Positions 43,221-51,964 of a stretch of 64,000 bases of DNA are shown here, in pieces. Every line of letters begins with the position of its first letter. The first letter of the stretch is position 1. A model generated the notes under the pieces. The model worked only from the letters and a program-made list of their open reading frames with translations. It had not been told where the DNA came from and did not search any database. This DNA comes from Eubacteriaceae bacterium Marseille-Q4139 (GTDB lineage: Bacteria; Bacillota; Clostridia; Lachnospirales; Lachnospiraceae): positions 180,153 through 244,152 of the forward strand of contig JAGTTQ010000001.1 in the NCBI GenBank assembly GCA_018223415.1, written 5' to 3'. The translations under genes and the position numbers were made by a program.

Positions 43221-43485
43221 TCTGTTCCATCTCCTTTTCCAGACTTTCGTAGACCTCTTTCGGGATCGCCATTTTAAAAGACCGCTCCAGCCCCTTATTT
43301 TTCACTGCCTTTTTAAAGCAGTCCATGGACGGGCAGATATACGCGCCGCGGCCGTTTTTCCTGCCGCCTGCGTCGATGGAGATATGGCCCTCCGTGTCCC
43401 TTAAAACACGGATCAGCTCCCGCTTGTTTTTCATCTCCCCGCAGCCGATACACTGTCTCTGCGGAATCTTTTTTGCTGTACTCAC
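43204..43485 (-). CDS. ylxR: RNase P modulator YlxR (RnpM)
   Basis: A small RNA-binding protein of 93 residues with RQCIGCGEMKNKRELIRVLR and GRGAYICPSMDCFKKAVK motifs. In Bacillus subtilis YlxR (RnpM) binds RNase P RNA and modulates its activity. The start is GTG at 43485. It lies between nusA and ylxQ in the usual order. Confidence 0.92.
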   Translation of the reverse strand: MSTAKKIPQRQCIGCGEMKNKRELIRVLRDTEGHISIDAGGRKNGRGAYICPSMDCFKKAVKNKGLERSFKMAIPKEVYESLEKEMEQIGKQE

Positions 43486-43506
43486 TATTTTTTCACTTCC
43501 TGACTG

Positions 43507-44691
43507 TTATACGGAGCCTTCCGGTTCCTCCTGGTAGTCTGCGTTTTCAGGTTCCTCATAGCTTTCGTCCATCGGTTCCAGTTCCACATCGGCGTCGATC
43601 TCGCCTTCATAGCCGCCCTCGTACTCACCGTACTCCAGCTCATCGAAGAGGCCAAGCTCTCTCGCCTGGGTCTCGCTCTTGATGTCGATCTTGTAAGTCG
43701 TAAGCCTTGCTGCCAGCCTTGCGTTCTGTCCTTCCTTGCCGATGGCCAGGGAAAGCTGGTAGTCGGGAACAATGACCTGGGCTTCCTTCGCGTCCTCATC
43801 GGCCACGACGGAGATCACCTTCGCCGGGCTTAAGGCATTCTCAATTAAGAACGCCGGGTTGTCGTCCCAGTTGATGATGTCGATCTTCTCGCCGCGGAGC
43901 TCGTTTACGATAGCTCCTACTCTGGCGCCGTTTAAGCCGACGCAGGCGCCCACCGGATCGACGTTGGGATCTGTGGAGCTGACGGCAATCTTCGTCCTGG
44001 AGCCGGCCTCCCTTGCGATGGCGCGGATCTCTACGGTACCGTCGCGCACCTCTGCGATTTCCGCCTCAAACAGCCGTCTCACCAGGTCGGGGTGCGTCCT
44101 GGAAACGGAAATCCTCGGCCCTTTCGGCGTATCCTTTACTTCCAGGATAAAGACCTTAATCCTCTCGGTTCTCTGGAACACCTCGCCGCGCACCTGCTCC
44201 GACTCCGGAAGGATGGCGTCCACCTTTCCAAGGTCGATGCTCACGTTCCTGCCGATGTACCGCTGCACGATGCCGGTAACGATCTCCTTCTCCTTGCAGA
44301 ACCACTCGTTGAACTGGGCCTTCCTGCCCTCCTCGCGGATTTTCTGGAGAATCACGTTCTTTGCGTTCTGGGTTGCGATCCGGCCGAAGTCGTGGGAGTC
44401 AATGGGAATCTGGACGATGTCGCCAATCTCGAATTTCGGATCCCGCATCCTGGCGTCCGCAACGCTGATCTGTAAAATCGGATCCTCTACGGTCTCCACC
44501 ACTTCCTTTTCCGCATAGACGGAGAAATCGCAGGTATCATGGTCGATGATAACCTTCACGTTATCCGCTTTTCCGAAATGGTTTTTGCAGGCAGTGAGCA
44601 GGGAATTCTCGATTGCCTCCAGCAATGTCTCTTTGCTGATATTATTTTCCTTTTCCAGCACGTTCATTGCTTCCAACAGTTCCTTATTCAT
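43507..44691 (-). CDS. nusA: Transcription termination/antitermination factor NusA
   Basis: An RNA polymerase-binding factor of 394 residues: N-terminal RNAP-binding domain (about 1-130), S1 (about 135-200), then KH1 and KH2 (about 205-345), and an acidic C-terminal tail (EYGEYEGGYEGEIDADVE). Signatures are VDPVGACVGLNGARVGAIVNEL and IAIGKEGQNARLAARLT. It lacks the C-terminal repeats of E. coli NusA, as in most Firmicutes. AGGAGGA precedes the start. Confidence 0.97.
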   Translation of the reverse strand: MNKELLEAMNVLEKENNISKETLLEAIENSLLTACKNHFGKADNVKVIIDHDTCDFSVYAEKEVVETVEDPILQISVADARMRDPKFEIGDIVQIPIDSHDFGRIATQNAKNVILQKIREEGRKAQFNEWFCKEKEIVTGIVQRYIGRNVSIDLGKVDAILPESEQVRGEVFQRTERIKVFILEVKDTPKGPRISVSRTHPDLVRRLFEAEIAEVRDGTVEIRAIAREAGSRTKIAVSSTDPNVDPVGACVGLNGARVGAIVNELRGEKIDIINWDDNPAFLIENALSPAKVISVVADEDAKEAQVIVPDYQLSLAIGKEGQNARLAARLTTYKIDIKSETQARELGLFDELEYGEYEGGYEGEIDADVELEPMDESYEEPENADYQEEPEGSV

Positions 44692-44704
44692 TTCTTATCC
44701 TCCT

Positions 44705-45172
44705 TTAAAAATCGAATGCCAGCCGAATCAGGGCAATGTCTTTTCTCTCAAATGTGCTTTCCGCCCCGTCTTCATATTCGATGGTCACGGTATTCTCATC
44801 GTATGCCTTTAAGGCCCCGACAAATTCCTTCTGACGGTCCACCGCCTTATAAAGACGGATTTCCACCTGCTCTCCAAGGCTGCGCTTAAAATCCTTTTCC
44901 TTCTTTAAAGGCCGTCCAAGCCCCGGGGAGCTGACCTCCAGGATGTAGCTTTCGTCTATGAAATCTTCTTTGTCCAGCCAGTCGCCAAGCTTTCTGGAAA
45001 CCATCTCGCAGTCATCCACGGTAAAGCCGCCCGGCTTGTCGATATAAGCCCTCAGATACCAGGTACCTGCTTCCTTCACGTATTCCACGTCCACAAGCTC
45101 GAACCCGTTCTCCTCCATGACCGGAAGCAGAAACGCTTCCACCTTTGCCTCATACTCATCTCTTTTTGCCAT
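44705..45172 (-). CDS. rimP: Ribosome maturation factor RimP
   Basis: A 30S assembly factor of 155 residues. Signatures are ENGFELVDVEYVKEAGTWYLR, IDKPGGFTVDDCE and ILEVSSPGLGRPLKKEKDF. It is the first gene of the rimP-nusA-ylxR-ylxQ-infB-rbfA operon. AAGGTGG precedes the ATG. Confidence 0.96.
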   Translation of the reverse strand: MAKRDEYEAKVEAFLLPVMEENGFELVDVEYVKEAGTWYLRAYIDKPGGFTVDDCEMVSRKLGDWLDKEDFIDESYILEVSSPGLGRPLKKEKDFKRSLGEQVEIRLYKAVDRQKEFVGALKAYDENTVTIEYEDGAESTFERKDIALIRLAFDF

Positions 45173-45248
45173 ACGTTCTCACCACCTTCTGGGTTTTCCC
45201 TCCGGCCTGTTCCCTGTATGCACGGGACGCGCGCCCTCTTACATAATG

Positions 45249-45276
45249 AAAGAGTGGACTTTTTTGTCCACTCTTT
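45249..45276 (-). promoter_or_regulatory. Leader hairpin of rimP operon
   Basis: An 11-pair stem AAAGAGTGGAC/GTCCACTCTTT with a six-A loop in the transcript lies between the promoter and rimP. The transcript after it has only three U, so it may be an RNase site, a weak attenuator or a NusA response element. Confidence 0.5.
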
Positions 45277-45302
45277 TGACCGGTTCCTATGTTATCTCCT
45301 AT

Positions 45303-45331
45303 ACTATATCATGCTGTTTCCCAAAATGCAA
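45303..45331 (-). promoter_or_regulatory. Promoter of rimP-nusA-infB operon
   Basis: The -35 TTGCAT (45326-45331) and -10 TATAGT (45303-45308) are 17 bases apart, with about 125 bases of leader to rimP. Confidence 0.7.
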
Positions 45332-45372
45332 GAGGTTTCGCTAAAAAAGTAGGCATCCCGGCTTTTCCCGTC

Positions 45373-45939
45373 TTAACCTTCAAGAAGCCCTGCCCCGATC
45401 CGGTAAACCCGGTCAATTTCTTCCTGATGGCCGGAAAGCAGGTCTTTTAACGTGTCCACGCGGCAGACGGAAACACGTTCCACTGTCTCAATTCCCAAAT
45501 GGCCGTAATAGTGGGCGATGGAGTTTAAAATCTGCACATTCTCTTCTTCATGGCTTCCGGCCCGCACCGCGATGGCAATCCCCTTTGCCGGCTTCTTCCG
45601 CCAGAGCCTCCGGCTGGGGTTCGTATCTCCATACGGCGTGCTCCTGTCAAAAAACACCTTTAACTGCCCCGGAACCTCCGCCCAGTAGGACGGCGCCGCA
45701 ATCACCACGAAATCCGCGTCAAAAAGATCGGATACAATCGTCTCCACATCGTCCTTCCAGATACAGTTCCCGTCCTCGTAACAGGTTTTGCAGCCCGTAC
45801 AGAAATGGAGGTTCGCCTCCCCAATCGAATACCGGACGGTTTCAATCCCAACGCTTTCCATCCCTTTCCGGATGGTGTCAACCAGATAGGCCGTGCTCCC
45901 GTCGGAACGGGCGCTGCCGACAATGCAAACTGCTTTCAT
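45373..45939 (-). CDS. NADPH-dependent FMN reductase-like flavoprotein
   Basis: A flavodoxin-fold iron-sulfur flavoprotein of 188 residues. CIVGSARSDGSTAYLVD holds the FMN phosphate loop, and FCTGCKTCYEDGNC carries a CxxCxxC-type cluster motif. DFVVIAAPSYWAEVPGQLKVFFDRS is the flavin-binding loop. Probably a general electron carrier or quinone/nitro reductase. GAAAGGAG before 45939 fixes the start. A leader of over 300 bases with its own promoter precedes it. Confidence 0.88.
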   Translation of the reverse strand: MKAVCIVGSARSDGSTAYLVDTIRKGMESVGIETVRYSIGEANLHFCTGCKTCYEDGNCIWKDDVETIVSDLFDADFVVIAAPSYWAEVPGQLKVFFDRSTPYGDTNPSRRLWRKKPAKGIAIAVRAGSHEEENVQILNSIAHYYGHLGIETVERVSVCRVDTLKDLLSGHQEEIDRVYRIGAGLLEG

Positions 45940-45950
45940 GGAAACTCCTT

Positions 45951-46318
45951 TCACGCAAAAGGAGCGGATACCGATTTCTTTTTATCAGTACCCGCTCCTA
46001 ATTCATTGTATCCATTGGTTTCTACCTCAACTGTTACATTTATTTTTAATTTTTTTTTGCGAAACTTTCATTCGCTCTCTGATAAAATCCCTGATTATCA
46101 GTATCTATTTTATTTATTCTCCGTCATCTTTTTTTCTTTTTTCAAATCCCATCTGTTCTTTTTGTCTTATTCGGAATAAGACTTTTCAAATTAGATTTTG
46201 ATGATTCGGAGTTTCCTGGGGATTTACTTACTTGTACTTTGGAGTGTACCTCCTTTTCTGAGATTTCTGTATCTCTTTTTGTTGTCTTTATTATAGCCGA
46301 TCACTTTTTATTTGTCAA
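45951..46318 (-). promoter_or_regulatory. Consensus promoter and long leader before the flavoprotein gene
   Basis: A perfect promoter (-35 TTGACA 46313-46318, 17 bases, -10 TATAAT 46290-46295) is followed by about 340 bases without a clear gene. The leader contains AAAGGAGGT (about 46244-46252) with no start codon nearby. It also has a GTCTTATTC palindrome (about 46165-46183) and, just before the gene, an 8-pair stem AGGAGCGG/CCGCTCCT (45992-45999 with 45960-45967) ending in TTTT. It fits no riboswitch class I recognise. The rest of the 45955-46569 gap is AT-rich. Confidence 0.5.
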
Positions 46319-46473
46319 CACTTTTTTAGAAAAATTTTTATATATTTTAAGTTCGGCTGATTTGTGTAATATTTTTCAGATATTATATTGATTTAAAACA
46401 AATTATTGCAATTTCATTCCGGCACATTCCCGGCGCGGCAGTCTCTTTTTGCCTGGTTTTTGCGAATTGGATA

Positions 46474-46501
46474 TTGCCATATTTCCGGCAACTGTTATAA
46501 T
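46474..46501 (+). promoter_or_regulatory. Promoter of amidohydrolase gene
   Basis: The -35 TTGCCA (46474-46479) and perfect -10 TATAAT (46496-46501) are 16 bases apart; the start is about 65 bases downstream. Confidence 0.7.
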
Positions 46502-46569
46502 AGAAGAAAATAAAAGGAAACCAAAGTGTTTTCCGCATAATTATCTGACAAACGAGGGAGGTAATCATC

Positions 46570-47745
46570 ATGACAACAGTTTTTGCAAATGCCAGGATCG
46601 TTGACGTCCTTGGCGGAACTGCCATCGAAAACGGAAGCGTAATCGTCGAGGACGGAATCATAAAGGAAGTCGGCGCCGGCCTTGCTGTTCCGGAAGGGGC
46701 AAAGGTCGTAGACCTGGCCGGAAAAACCATGATCCCCGGCTTATTCAACTGCCACGTCCATATGTGCTCCGACGCAGGGAACGGGGTTCGGGAATCGGCC
46801 TGCGATGCGGCCATCACCATCCGCGCCCTTAAAAACTTAAAGACTCTGCTTGCTTCCGGCGTCACTTACGTCCGCGACGCAGGCGCGCCGAATCATATCG
46901 ACATCACGCTCCATGAGGCTGCCGTAAAGGGCGACATCCTTTCCCCGGAAATGCAGACCGCAGGAAAATGCATCTGCATGACAGGCGGACACGGGCATTC
47001 CACAGGACGCGAAGCCGACGGCCCCGATGACTGCCGCAAGGCTGCAAGGGAGCAGTTAAAGGCAGGCGCCAACTGGATCAAGGTCATGGCTACCGGCGGC
47101 GTTATGACAAAGGGCGTAGAGCCCGGCTCCGCACAGCTTACGGAGGAAGAGCTGCGTGCTGCCATCGAAGAGGCACACAAGGCCGGCGCTAAGACCTTCA
47201 CCCATGCTCAGGGCATGGAGGGCATCAAAAACGCCCTGCGGGCCGGCGTGGATTCCATCGAGCACGGCTTCTTCATGGACGACTGGTGCTTTGATTTCAT
47301 GAAAGAGCACAACGTTTTCTTCGTCCCGACGTTGGCGGCTCCCTACTGGATTAAATTAAAGGGAACGGCAGCAGGCATCCCGGACTACATGGTGCGGAAG
47401 GTGGAAGCCACCATCGACGCCCATCAGGATACGTTCCGCCGCGCACACAAGGCAGGCGTGAAGATCGCCCTGGGTACCGATGCAGGAACGCCGTTCAACG
47501 CCTACGACAAGACGGCCATGGAGGCTGTCCTCATGGTAGAAAACGGAATGACGCCGATGGAGGCCATCCAGTGCGGCACCATCAATTCCGCAGAGCTTCT
47601 CCGTGTCCAGGATACCCACGGCTCCATCACGCCCGGAAAGAAGGCGCATTTTGCCATCTTCGAGAAGAATCCGCTGGAGGATATCCATGCATTGTTAGAC
47701 TGTTCGATGACCGTGATGAACGGCGAGATCGTCTGCGAAAAATAG
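46570..47745 (+). CDS. Metal-dependent amidohydrolase (imidazolonepropionase-like)
   Basis: A TIM-barrel amidohydrolase of 391 residues. LFNCHVHM (about 58-65) gives the HxH metal site; ANWIKVMATGG the barrel Lys; TFTHAQGMEGIKNAL and SIEHGFF two further His; and ALGTDAGTPFNAYD the late Asp. These proteins cleave cyclic amides or dipeptides (prolidase/aryldialkylphosphatase group); the substrate is unknown. GAGGGAGG precedes the ATG. Confidence 0.88.
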   Translation: MTTVFANARIVDVLGGTAIENGSVIVEDGIIKEVGAGLAVPEGAKVVDLAGKTMIPGLFNCHVHMCSDAGNGVRESACDAAITIRALKNLKTLLASGVTYVRDAGAPNHIDITLHEAAVKGDILSPEMQTAGKCICMTGGHGHSTGREADGPDDCRKAAREQLKAGANWIKVMATGGVMTKGVEPGSAQLTEEELRAAIEEAHKAGAKTFTHAQGMEGIKNALRAGVDSIEHGFFMDDWCFDFMKEHNVFFVPTLAAPYWIKLKGTAAGIPDYMVRKVEATIDAHQDTFRRAHKAGVKIALGTDAGTPFNAYDKTAMEAVLMVENGMTPMEAIQCGTINSAELLRVQDTHGSITPGKKAHFAIFEKNPLEDIHALLDCSMTVMNGEIVCEK

Positions 47746-47761
47746 GAGAATACCGGCAGAA

Positions 47762-47793
47762 GGCAGGGGTCATCCCCTGCCTCCTTTCTTTTT
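47762..47793 (+). terminator. Terminator of amidohydrolase gene
   Basis: A stem GGCAGGGG/CCCCTGCC (47762-47769 with 47774-47781) is followed by TCCTTTCTTTTT. It overlaps the stop of the convergent GTPase-NYN gene. Confidence 0.75.
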
Positions 47794-50526
47794 CCCGTCT
47801 GTCCCGAGTCTTACCTGTTCTAAATATTCTGCCACTTCGCCGTCTGCGTGGGACAGAAGATAGTTTTTCCCGGAGCCTGTCCGCCGCGCCTTTTCCATGG
47901 CAATTTCTTTATTCACCCGCTCCACCTCTTCCAGAAGATCCGAAGCCGACATGAGAAGGCAGCCCTGGCCGCGGATGATGAGCTGTTCCAAGCCGTCCGA
48001 CGTGGCGACCGTGACGCGGTACCTGGGGCCGATTTTATGGGCCAGCTTTTCGATGTACTGGTCGGCCGTCTCCGCCTCCTTTGTGTAAACCACGTGAATG
48101 TTGTGGTACTTTAACGCTTCTCCCGTGTTTCCCGTGACCTTGTAGGCATCAAACACAACGATGAGCGTACACTTTCGGAACCCCTGGTAATTGCAGAGAA
48201 TATCCATCAGCCGGTACCTGGCCCCGTCGATATTGGTTTCTGCCAACTTCCTTAAATCTTCCCAGGCAAAAATAATATTGTAGCCGTCCACCAGGAGATA
48301 TTCCTCCGAGGGCCCGCTCTCTGTTTTCGCAGGCTGCTTCCGCTCTGCGCCGCCGCCTGCACGGATCACGCGCCGCCCGCCGCCGTCAGAAAAAGACGGG
48401 CGTTTTTTCTCGCCGAAGGTTCTTTTGAAAATTTCCTCCAGCTCCTTATCCTCTTCATAGGAAGTCTGGATGCGGCCGGGCGCAGTCCCTCCCGACGGCC
48501 TTATGACAGCAGGCTCCTTTCTGCTCACGGTGTCCAGGGCCGTGCCGGAGAGCCGGCCTTTTCCAAGAGGACTCTCCACATGCATGTGGGCCTTTACCTC
48601 GTTCCACGGAACCAGATATCCTGCGCCGTGGGCGCAGAAGACGGAGCCGGCCGGATCCTGGAGATCGGCATCAAAATCATAGCCGATGGCCTCGATGACC
48701 TCCGCCTCGTTGTGGCACGGCTCATATCCCTTTAACGTACAGGAGAGCCGGCCGCGGCCGCGGGTATAGGACGCCACCTCCCGCTGATAGCCACGCATGG
48801 TGACGACCGGGGCGCTTCCCGTAAGGATCGCCGTCCCGCCATCCTGCACGGGATCGCCAAACGTCCCGTACATCCGTTCCACATCGGCCATGGCGCGTCC
48901 CAAAGACTCCGCCGGAAGCTCCAGACGGAACTGGTAAACCGGCTCCAGAAGCCGGCAGCCGGCTTCCTTAAGCCCCTGTCTGACGGCCCGGTAGGTGGCC
49001 TGCCTGAAGTCTCCGCCTTCCGTATGCTTTAAGTGGGCGCGGCCGGCAATCAGCGTGATTTTCATGTCCGTGATTTCCGAGCCGGTGAGGACGCCGCGGT
49101 AGGGCTTTTCCTCCAGATGGGTCATCACGAGCCGCTGCCAGTTCCGATCCAGCATGTCCTCGCTGCATTCGCTGGCAATCTGGATGCCGCTGCCCGGATC
49201 GCCGGGTTCCATGAGAAGGTGCACCTCGGCATAATGGCGGAGCGGCTCATAATGGCCGACGCCCTCCACAGCTTTTGCGATGGTTTCTTTATATACAATG
49301 CTTCCGCTTCCAAACTCCACGTCCGCGCCGAACCGCTCTGCGATCTGGCTCTTTAAAATCTCGATCTGGACGTCGCCCATGACCTGAATCTGGATTTCGG
49401 AGAGGACTTCGTTCCAAAGGATATGGAGCATGGGATCCTCTTCCTCCAGCTCCCGCAGGTTCGCAAGCATTTTGTGGGCGTCATATCCGTCGGGGAGAAT
49501 GAGGCCATAGGTGAGAACCGGCTCGAGAAACGGCGTTCCCGTTTCCATCTCGGCTCCGAAGCCCTGGCCGGGCCGCGTGTCCGAAGGCCCTGTCACAGCA
49601 CAGACCGTCCCTGCCTCTGCCTCCCCGGAAATCTCGTATTTCGCCCCGGAGTAAATCCGGATCTGGTTGACCTTTTCGCCGTCCGAACCGCCCAGGGGCT
49701 CCCGGACTTTCAGGCTCCCGCCGGTGATTTTTAAATGGGTGAGCCGGTTTCCCTGACCGTCCCTGGAAATTTTAAAGACTTTGGCGCCGAACTCCGGCCG
49801 GTATTTTGGACATTCCGCGTATTCTTCCATCCCTTTTAAAAGCTCTTCCACTCCGGTAAGCCGCAGGGCAGAGCCGAAAAAGCAGGGAAATACCTTCCGC
49901 TCCCGGACGGCCCGGCGGATCATGTCTTTTTCAAGCTCACCTGTCTCCAGATACGCCTCCATCAGTTCTTCGCTGCACATGGCGAGGCCGTCGAGCCATG
50001 CCTCCCTTTCTTCTCCAAAATCCACGAAGCCGTCTCCCAGGCGTTTTTTGATGTCTGCCATGAGCTGTGCCCGGTCGGTACCCGGCTGATCCATTTTGTT
50101 GATAAAAAGGAACACTGGGATTTTGTACCGTTTTAGCAGCCGCCAAAGCGTCTCCGTATGGCCCTGAACCCCGTCAGCCCCGCTGATGACAAGTACGGCG
50201 TAATCCAGAACCTGAAGCGTCCGCTCCATCTCCGTGGAAAAATCCACATGGCCGGGCGTGTCAAGAAGCGTCACCGTCATGCCGCCCAGGCCAAAAACAG
50301 CCTGTTTGGAGAAAATCGTAATGCCCCGCTCCCGCTCCAGCCTGTATGTATCCAGGAAGGCGTCCTGGTTGTCCACGCGGCCGCATTTGCGGATCACGCC
50401 GGTCTGAAAGAGGATCGCTTCGGAAAGCGTCGTCTTTCCGGCATCCACATGGGCCAGGATTCCGAGGGTAATGCGGCCGGCGCCGCCCTCTGCCTTATTT
50501 TCTTTATTTCCAGACGTATTTCCCAT
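47770..50526 (-). CDS. TetM/EF-G-like ribosomal GTPase fused to Rae1/YacP NYN endonuclease
   Basis: A fusion of 918 residues. Residues 1-650 are an EF-G/TetM-type GTPase: G1 AHVDAGKTT (25-33), G3 DTPGH (89-93), G4 NKMD (143-146), domain IV (TDMKITLIAGRAHLKH), and a domain V-like end. Residues about 741-918 are a YacP/Rae1-type NYN nuclease: VDGYN (D747), VVFDAY (D793), TKEAETAD (about 815-822), VATSD (D844) and GQGCLLMSASDLLEEVE. A charged linker (about 660-740) joins them. The domain-IV loop AHLKHTEGG replaces the YSP motif of TetM, so drug protection is doubtful. Rae1 of B. subtilis cleaves mRNA in the ribosomal A site, the place where these GTPases bind. Confidence 0.9.
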   Translation of the reverse strand: MGNTSGNKENKAEGGAGRITLGILAHVDAGKTTLSEAILFQTGVIRKCGRVDNQDAFLDTYRLERERGITIFSKQAVFGLGGMTVTLLDTPGHVDFSTEMERTLQVLDYAVLVISGADGVQGHTETLWRLLKRYKIPVFLFINKMDQPGTDRAQLMADIKKRLGDGFVDFGEEREAWLDGLAMCSEELMEAYLETGELEKDMIRRAVRERKVFPCFFGSALRLTGVEELLKGMEEYAECPKYRPEFGAKVFKISRDGQGNRLTHLKITGGSLKVREPLGGSDGEKVNQIRIYSGAKYEISGEAEAGTVCAVTGPSDTRPGQGFGAEMETGTPFLEPVLTYGLILPDGYDAHKMLANLRELEEEDPMLHILWNEVLSEIQIQVMGDVQIEILKSQIAERFGADVEFGSGSIVYKETIAKAVEGVGHYEPLRHYAEVHLLMEPGDPGSGIQIASECSEDMLDRNWQRLVMTHLEEKPYRGVLTGSEITDMKITLIAGRAHLKHTEGGDFRQATYRAVRQGLKEAGCRLLEPVYQFRLELPAESLGRAMADVERMYGTFGDPVQDGGTAILTGSAPVVTMRGYQREVASYTRGRGRLSCTLKGYEPCHNEAEVIEAIGYDFDADLQDPAGSVFCAHGAGYLVPWNEVKAHMHVESPLGKGRLSGTALDTVSRKEPAVIRPSGGTAPGRIQTSYEEDKELEEIFKRTFGEKKRPSFSDGGGRRVIRAGGGAERKQPAKTESGPSEEYLLVDGYNIIFAWEDLRKLAETNIDGARYRLMDILCNYQGFRKCTLIVVFDAYKVTGNTGEALKYHNIHVVYTKEAETADQYIEKLAHKIGPRYRVTVATSDGLEQLIIRGQGCLLMSASDLLEEVERVNKEIAMEKARRTGSGKNYLLSHADGEVAEYLEQVRLGTDGKKKGGRG

Positions 50527-50609
50527 GAAAATACCCCTTTCTGCGCTTAATCATCCGAAAATTCCCGATTTCCCGAAAGCCACGGCGCGGATGCCCGCCG
50601 GAAGCTCTC

Positions 50610-51275
50610 TTATGAGGCGCACACCGTCAGGATAACCCATCCTGCCGCTCCTATGTACAAAAGCCCGATCAGAGCTGCGCCAAGCTTTCCTCTGTTCCAT
50701 TTTCGCACAGCCAGATACATGGTGTCCAGCACATCCGTCAGGAAGCAGAACTGCAAAAAGCCGTGCCAGACTGCCCATAGAAGGTTTGTTTTTCCCTTCT
50801 TTCGTGTAAGGCGTATCACCTGGATGCTGTAAAAGCTTCCCGGAACCATGGCCAGCCATGTGCAAAAAAACGCCAGAAAAAGAAGCGGAACCGTGACCGG
50901 AAATGCAAAGAGAAGCGTCCCTCTGGAGCCCACGAGCGCCGCCAGGGAAAGCAGCAGAATGGAGCAGAAATTGATTATAAAAAACGGAACCATCCCGTAT
51001 TTTAAAATCAGCATTCCCCGAAGGCAATGTTCCTCGTTTCCTCTCCCATAAGCAAGGAAGGAGCGGACTATGTTCGTAATTCCCAGAATCCCCAGAACGA
51101 GGAAATAGAAAACGGCTGCCCCTATGTAGATAAAAAAGAGCCCCTCTCCTGAAATCGGAAGCTTCCCTGAAGCAAGGCCGTTTGCTGAGATCAGGAGAAA
51201 GCTGATATTTAAGGGAACCTGGAGGGACAGCAAAATCACGTAAGCGGCCGCCGGTATCTGGCTGTATGGTTTCAT
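50610..51275 (-). CDS. Multi-pass membrane protein of unknown function
   Basis: It has 221 residues with about six hydrophobic helices (for example VILLSLQVPLNISFLLISA, FFIYIGAAVFYFLVLGIL, GALIGLLYIGAAGWVILTV) and few charged residues outside loops. I do not recognise it with confidence; it may belong to DUF6652, which is from memory. The start at 51275 has GGGAAGTG before it. It stands between the GTPase-NYN gene and the HMA gene. Confidence 0.65.
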   Translation of the reverse strand: MKPYSQIPAAAYVILLSLQVPLNISFLLISANGLASGKLPISGEGLFFIYIGAAVFYFLVLGILGITNIVRSFLAYGRGNEEHCLRGMLILKYGMVPFFIINFCSILLLSLAALVGSRGTLLFAFPVTVPLLFLAFFCTWLAMVPGSFYSIQVIRLTRKKGKTNLLWAVWHGFLQFCFLTDVLDTMYLAVRKWNRGKLGAALIGLLYIGAAGWVILTVCAS

Positions 51276-51405
51276 TTCATTGTCACTTCCCTGTTTTTTA
51301 TGATCGAAATCCATGCCGCTTTTTGGGCGGCAGTAATATAGTAACAAATTCGGGCTTTTCTGTCAAAATTTTTATCCGTATTCTGTGAGGAACAGCTGCA
51401 ATATA

Positions 51406-51463
51406 TGAAAAAACACTCCCCGGCTTTCCGGCGCCTTTTACGGCCGGCCGGAAAACCGGGGAG
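51406..51463 (-). terminator. Terminator of HMA-domain gene
   Basis: A long stem (CTCCCCGG.TTTCCGGC with GCCGGAAAACCGGGGAG, about 51416-51463) followed on the minus strand by TGTTTTTTC. Confidence 0.7.
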
Positions 51464-51546
51464 CGAAATGAACCGTGAAAGGATGTCGGAAGCTTTTCCT
51501 GGCACAAGAAAGCGGGCTGGCCGTTATGCCGCTGGCCTAAGTCTTC

Positions 51547-51921
51547 CTATGCGCCCCGTCTTACGCTCATGACCGTATAGCCGGCCGCAAGCACCGTATC
51601 CCGGAGTGTCTTTTCATCCGGCTCCTGTTTCATCCGCACATTCGCCTCACGGCGTTCCAGATCCACCTGTGCCCAGACGCCGTCCAGGCGGTTCAATGCA
51701 TTTTCCACCCGTCTGGCGCAGGCCGAACAGATCATCCCATCAATTTTCAGCGTCGCCAGATAGGGGTAGTGAGCCTTATTTTTATCCTCTACCTTTACTC
51801 TTTTCTCCGGGGTCTCCCCGCCGCCTCCGCAGCAGCCTCCTGACCGCAGCCTTTTCACATAGCGGTACCCGGCCGCAGCACAAAGCAGCACCAATGCCGC
51901 CAAAATGATATATGTAGCCAT
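51547..51921 (-). CDS. Membrane-anchored heavy-metal-associated domain protein
   Basis: It has 124 residues: an N-terminal helix (about 3-20, TYIILAALVLLCAAAGY), a Gly/Cys loop (SGGCCGGGG), then an HMA fold (about 53-120) with LKIDGMICSACARRVENAL. The CxxC is CSAC rather than MxCxxC, like CopZ/CadA metal-binding units. It may bind copper or another soft metal at the membrane. A partner ATPase was not found in this window. Confidence 0.8.
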   Translation of the reverse strand: MATYIILAALVLLCAAAGYRYVKRLRSGGCCGGGGETPEKRVKVEDKNKAHYPYLATLKIDGMICSACARRVENALNRLDGVWAQVDLERREANVRMKQEPDEKTLRDTVLAAGYTVMSVRRGA

Positions 51922-51964
51922 GCGCTTTCTCCTTTCCCGGCACTCAGACAGCCGAAACTGTTTT

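Noticed and set aside
47770..50526. Tetracycline resistance gene (tetM/tetW group)
   Set aside because: The GTPase is of this fold, but the domain-IV YSP signature is replaced by AHLKHTEGG and a nuclease is fused at the C-terminus. Resistance should not be assigned from the fold alone.
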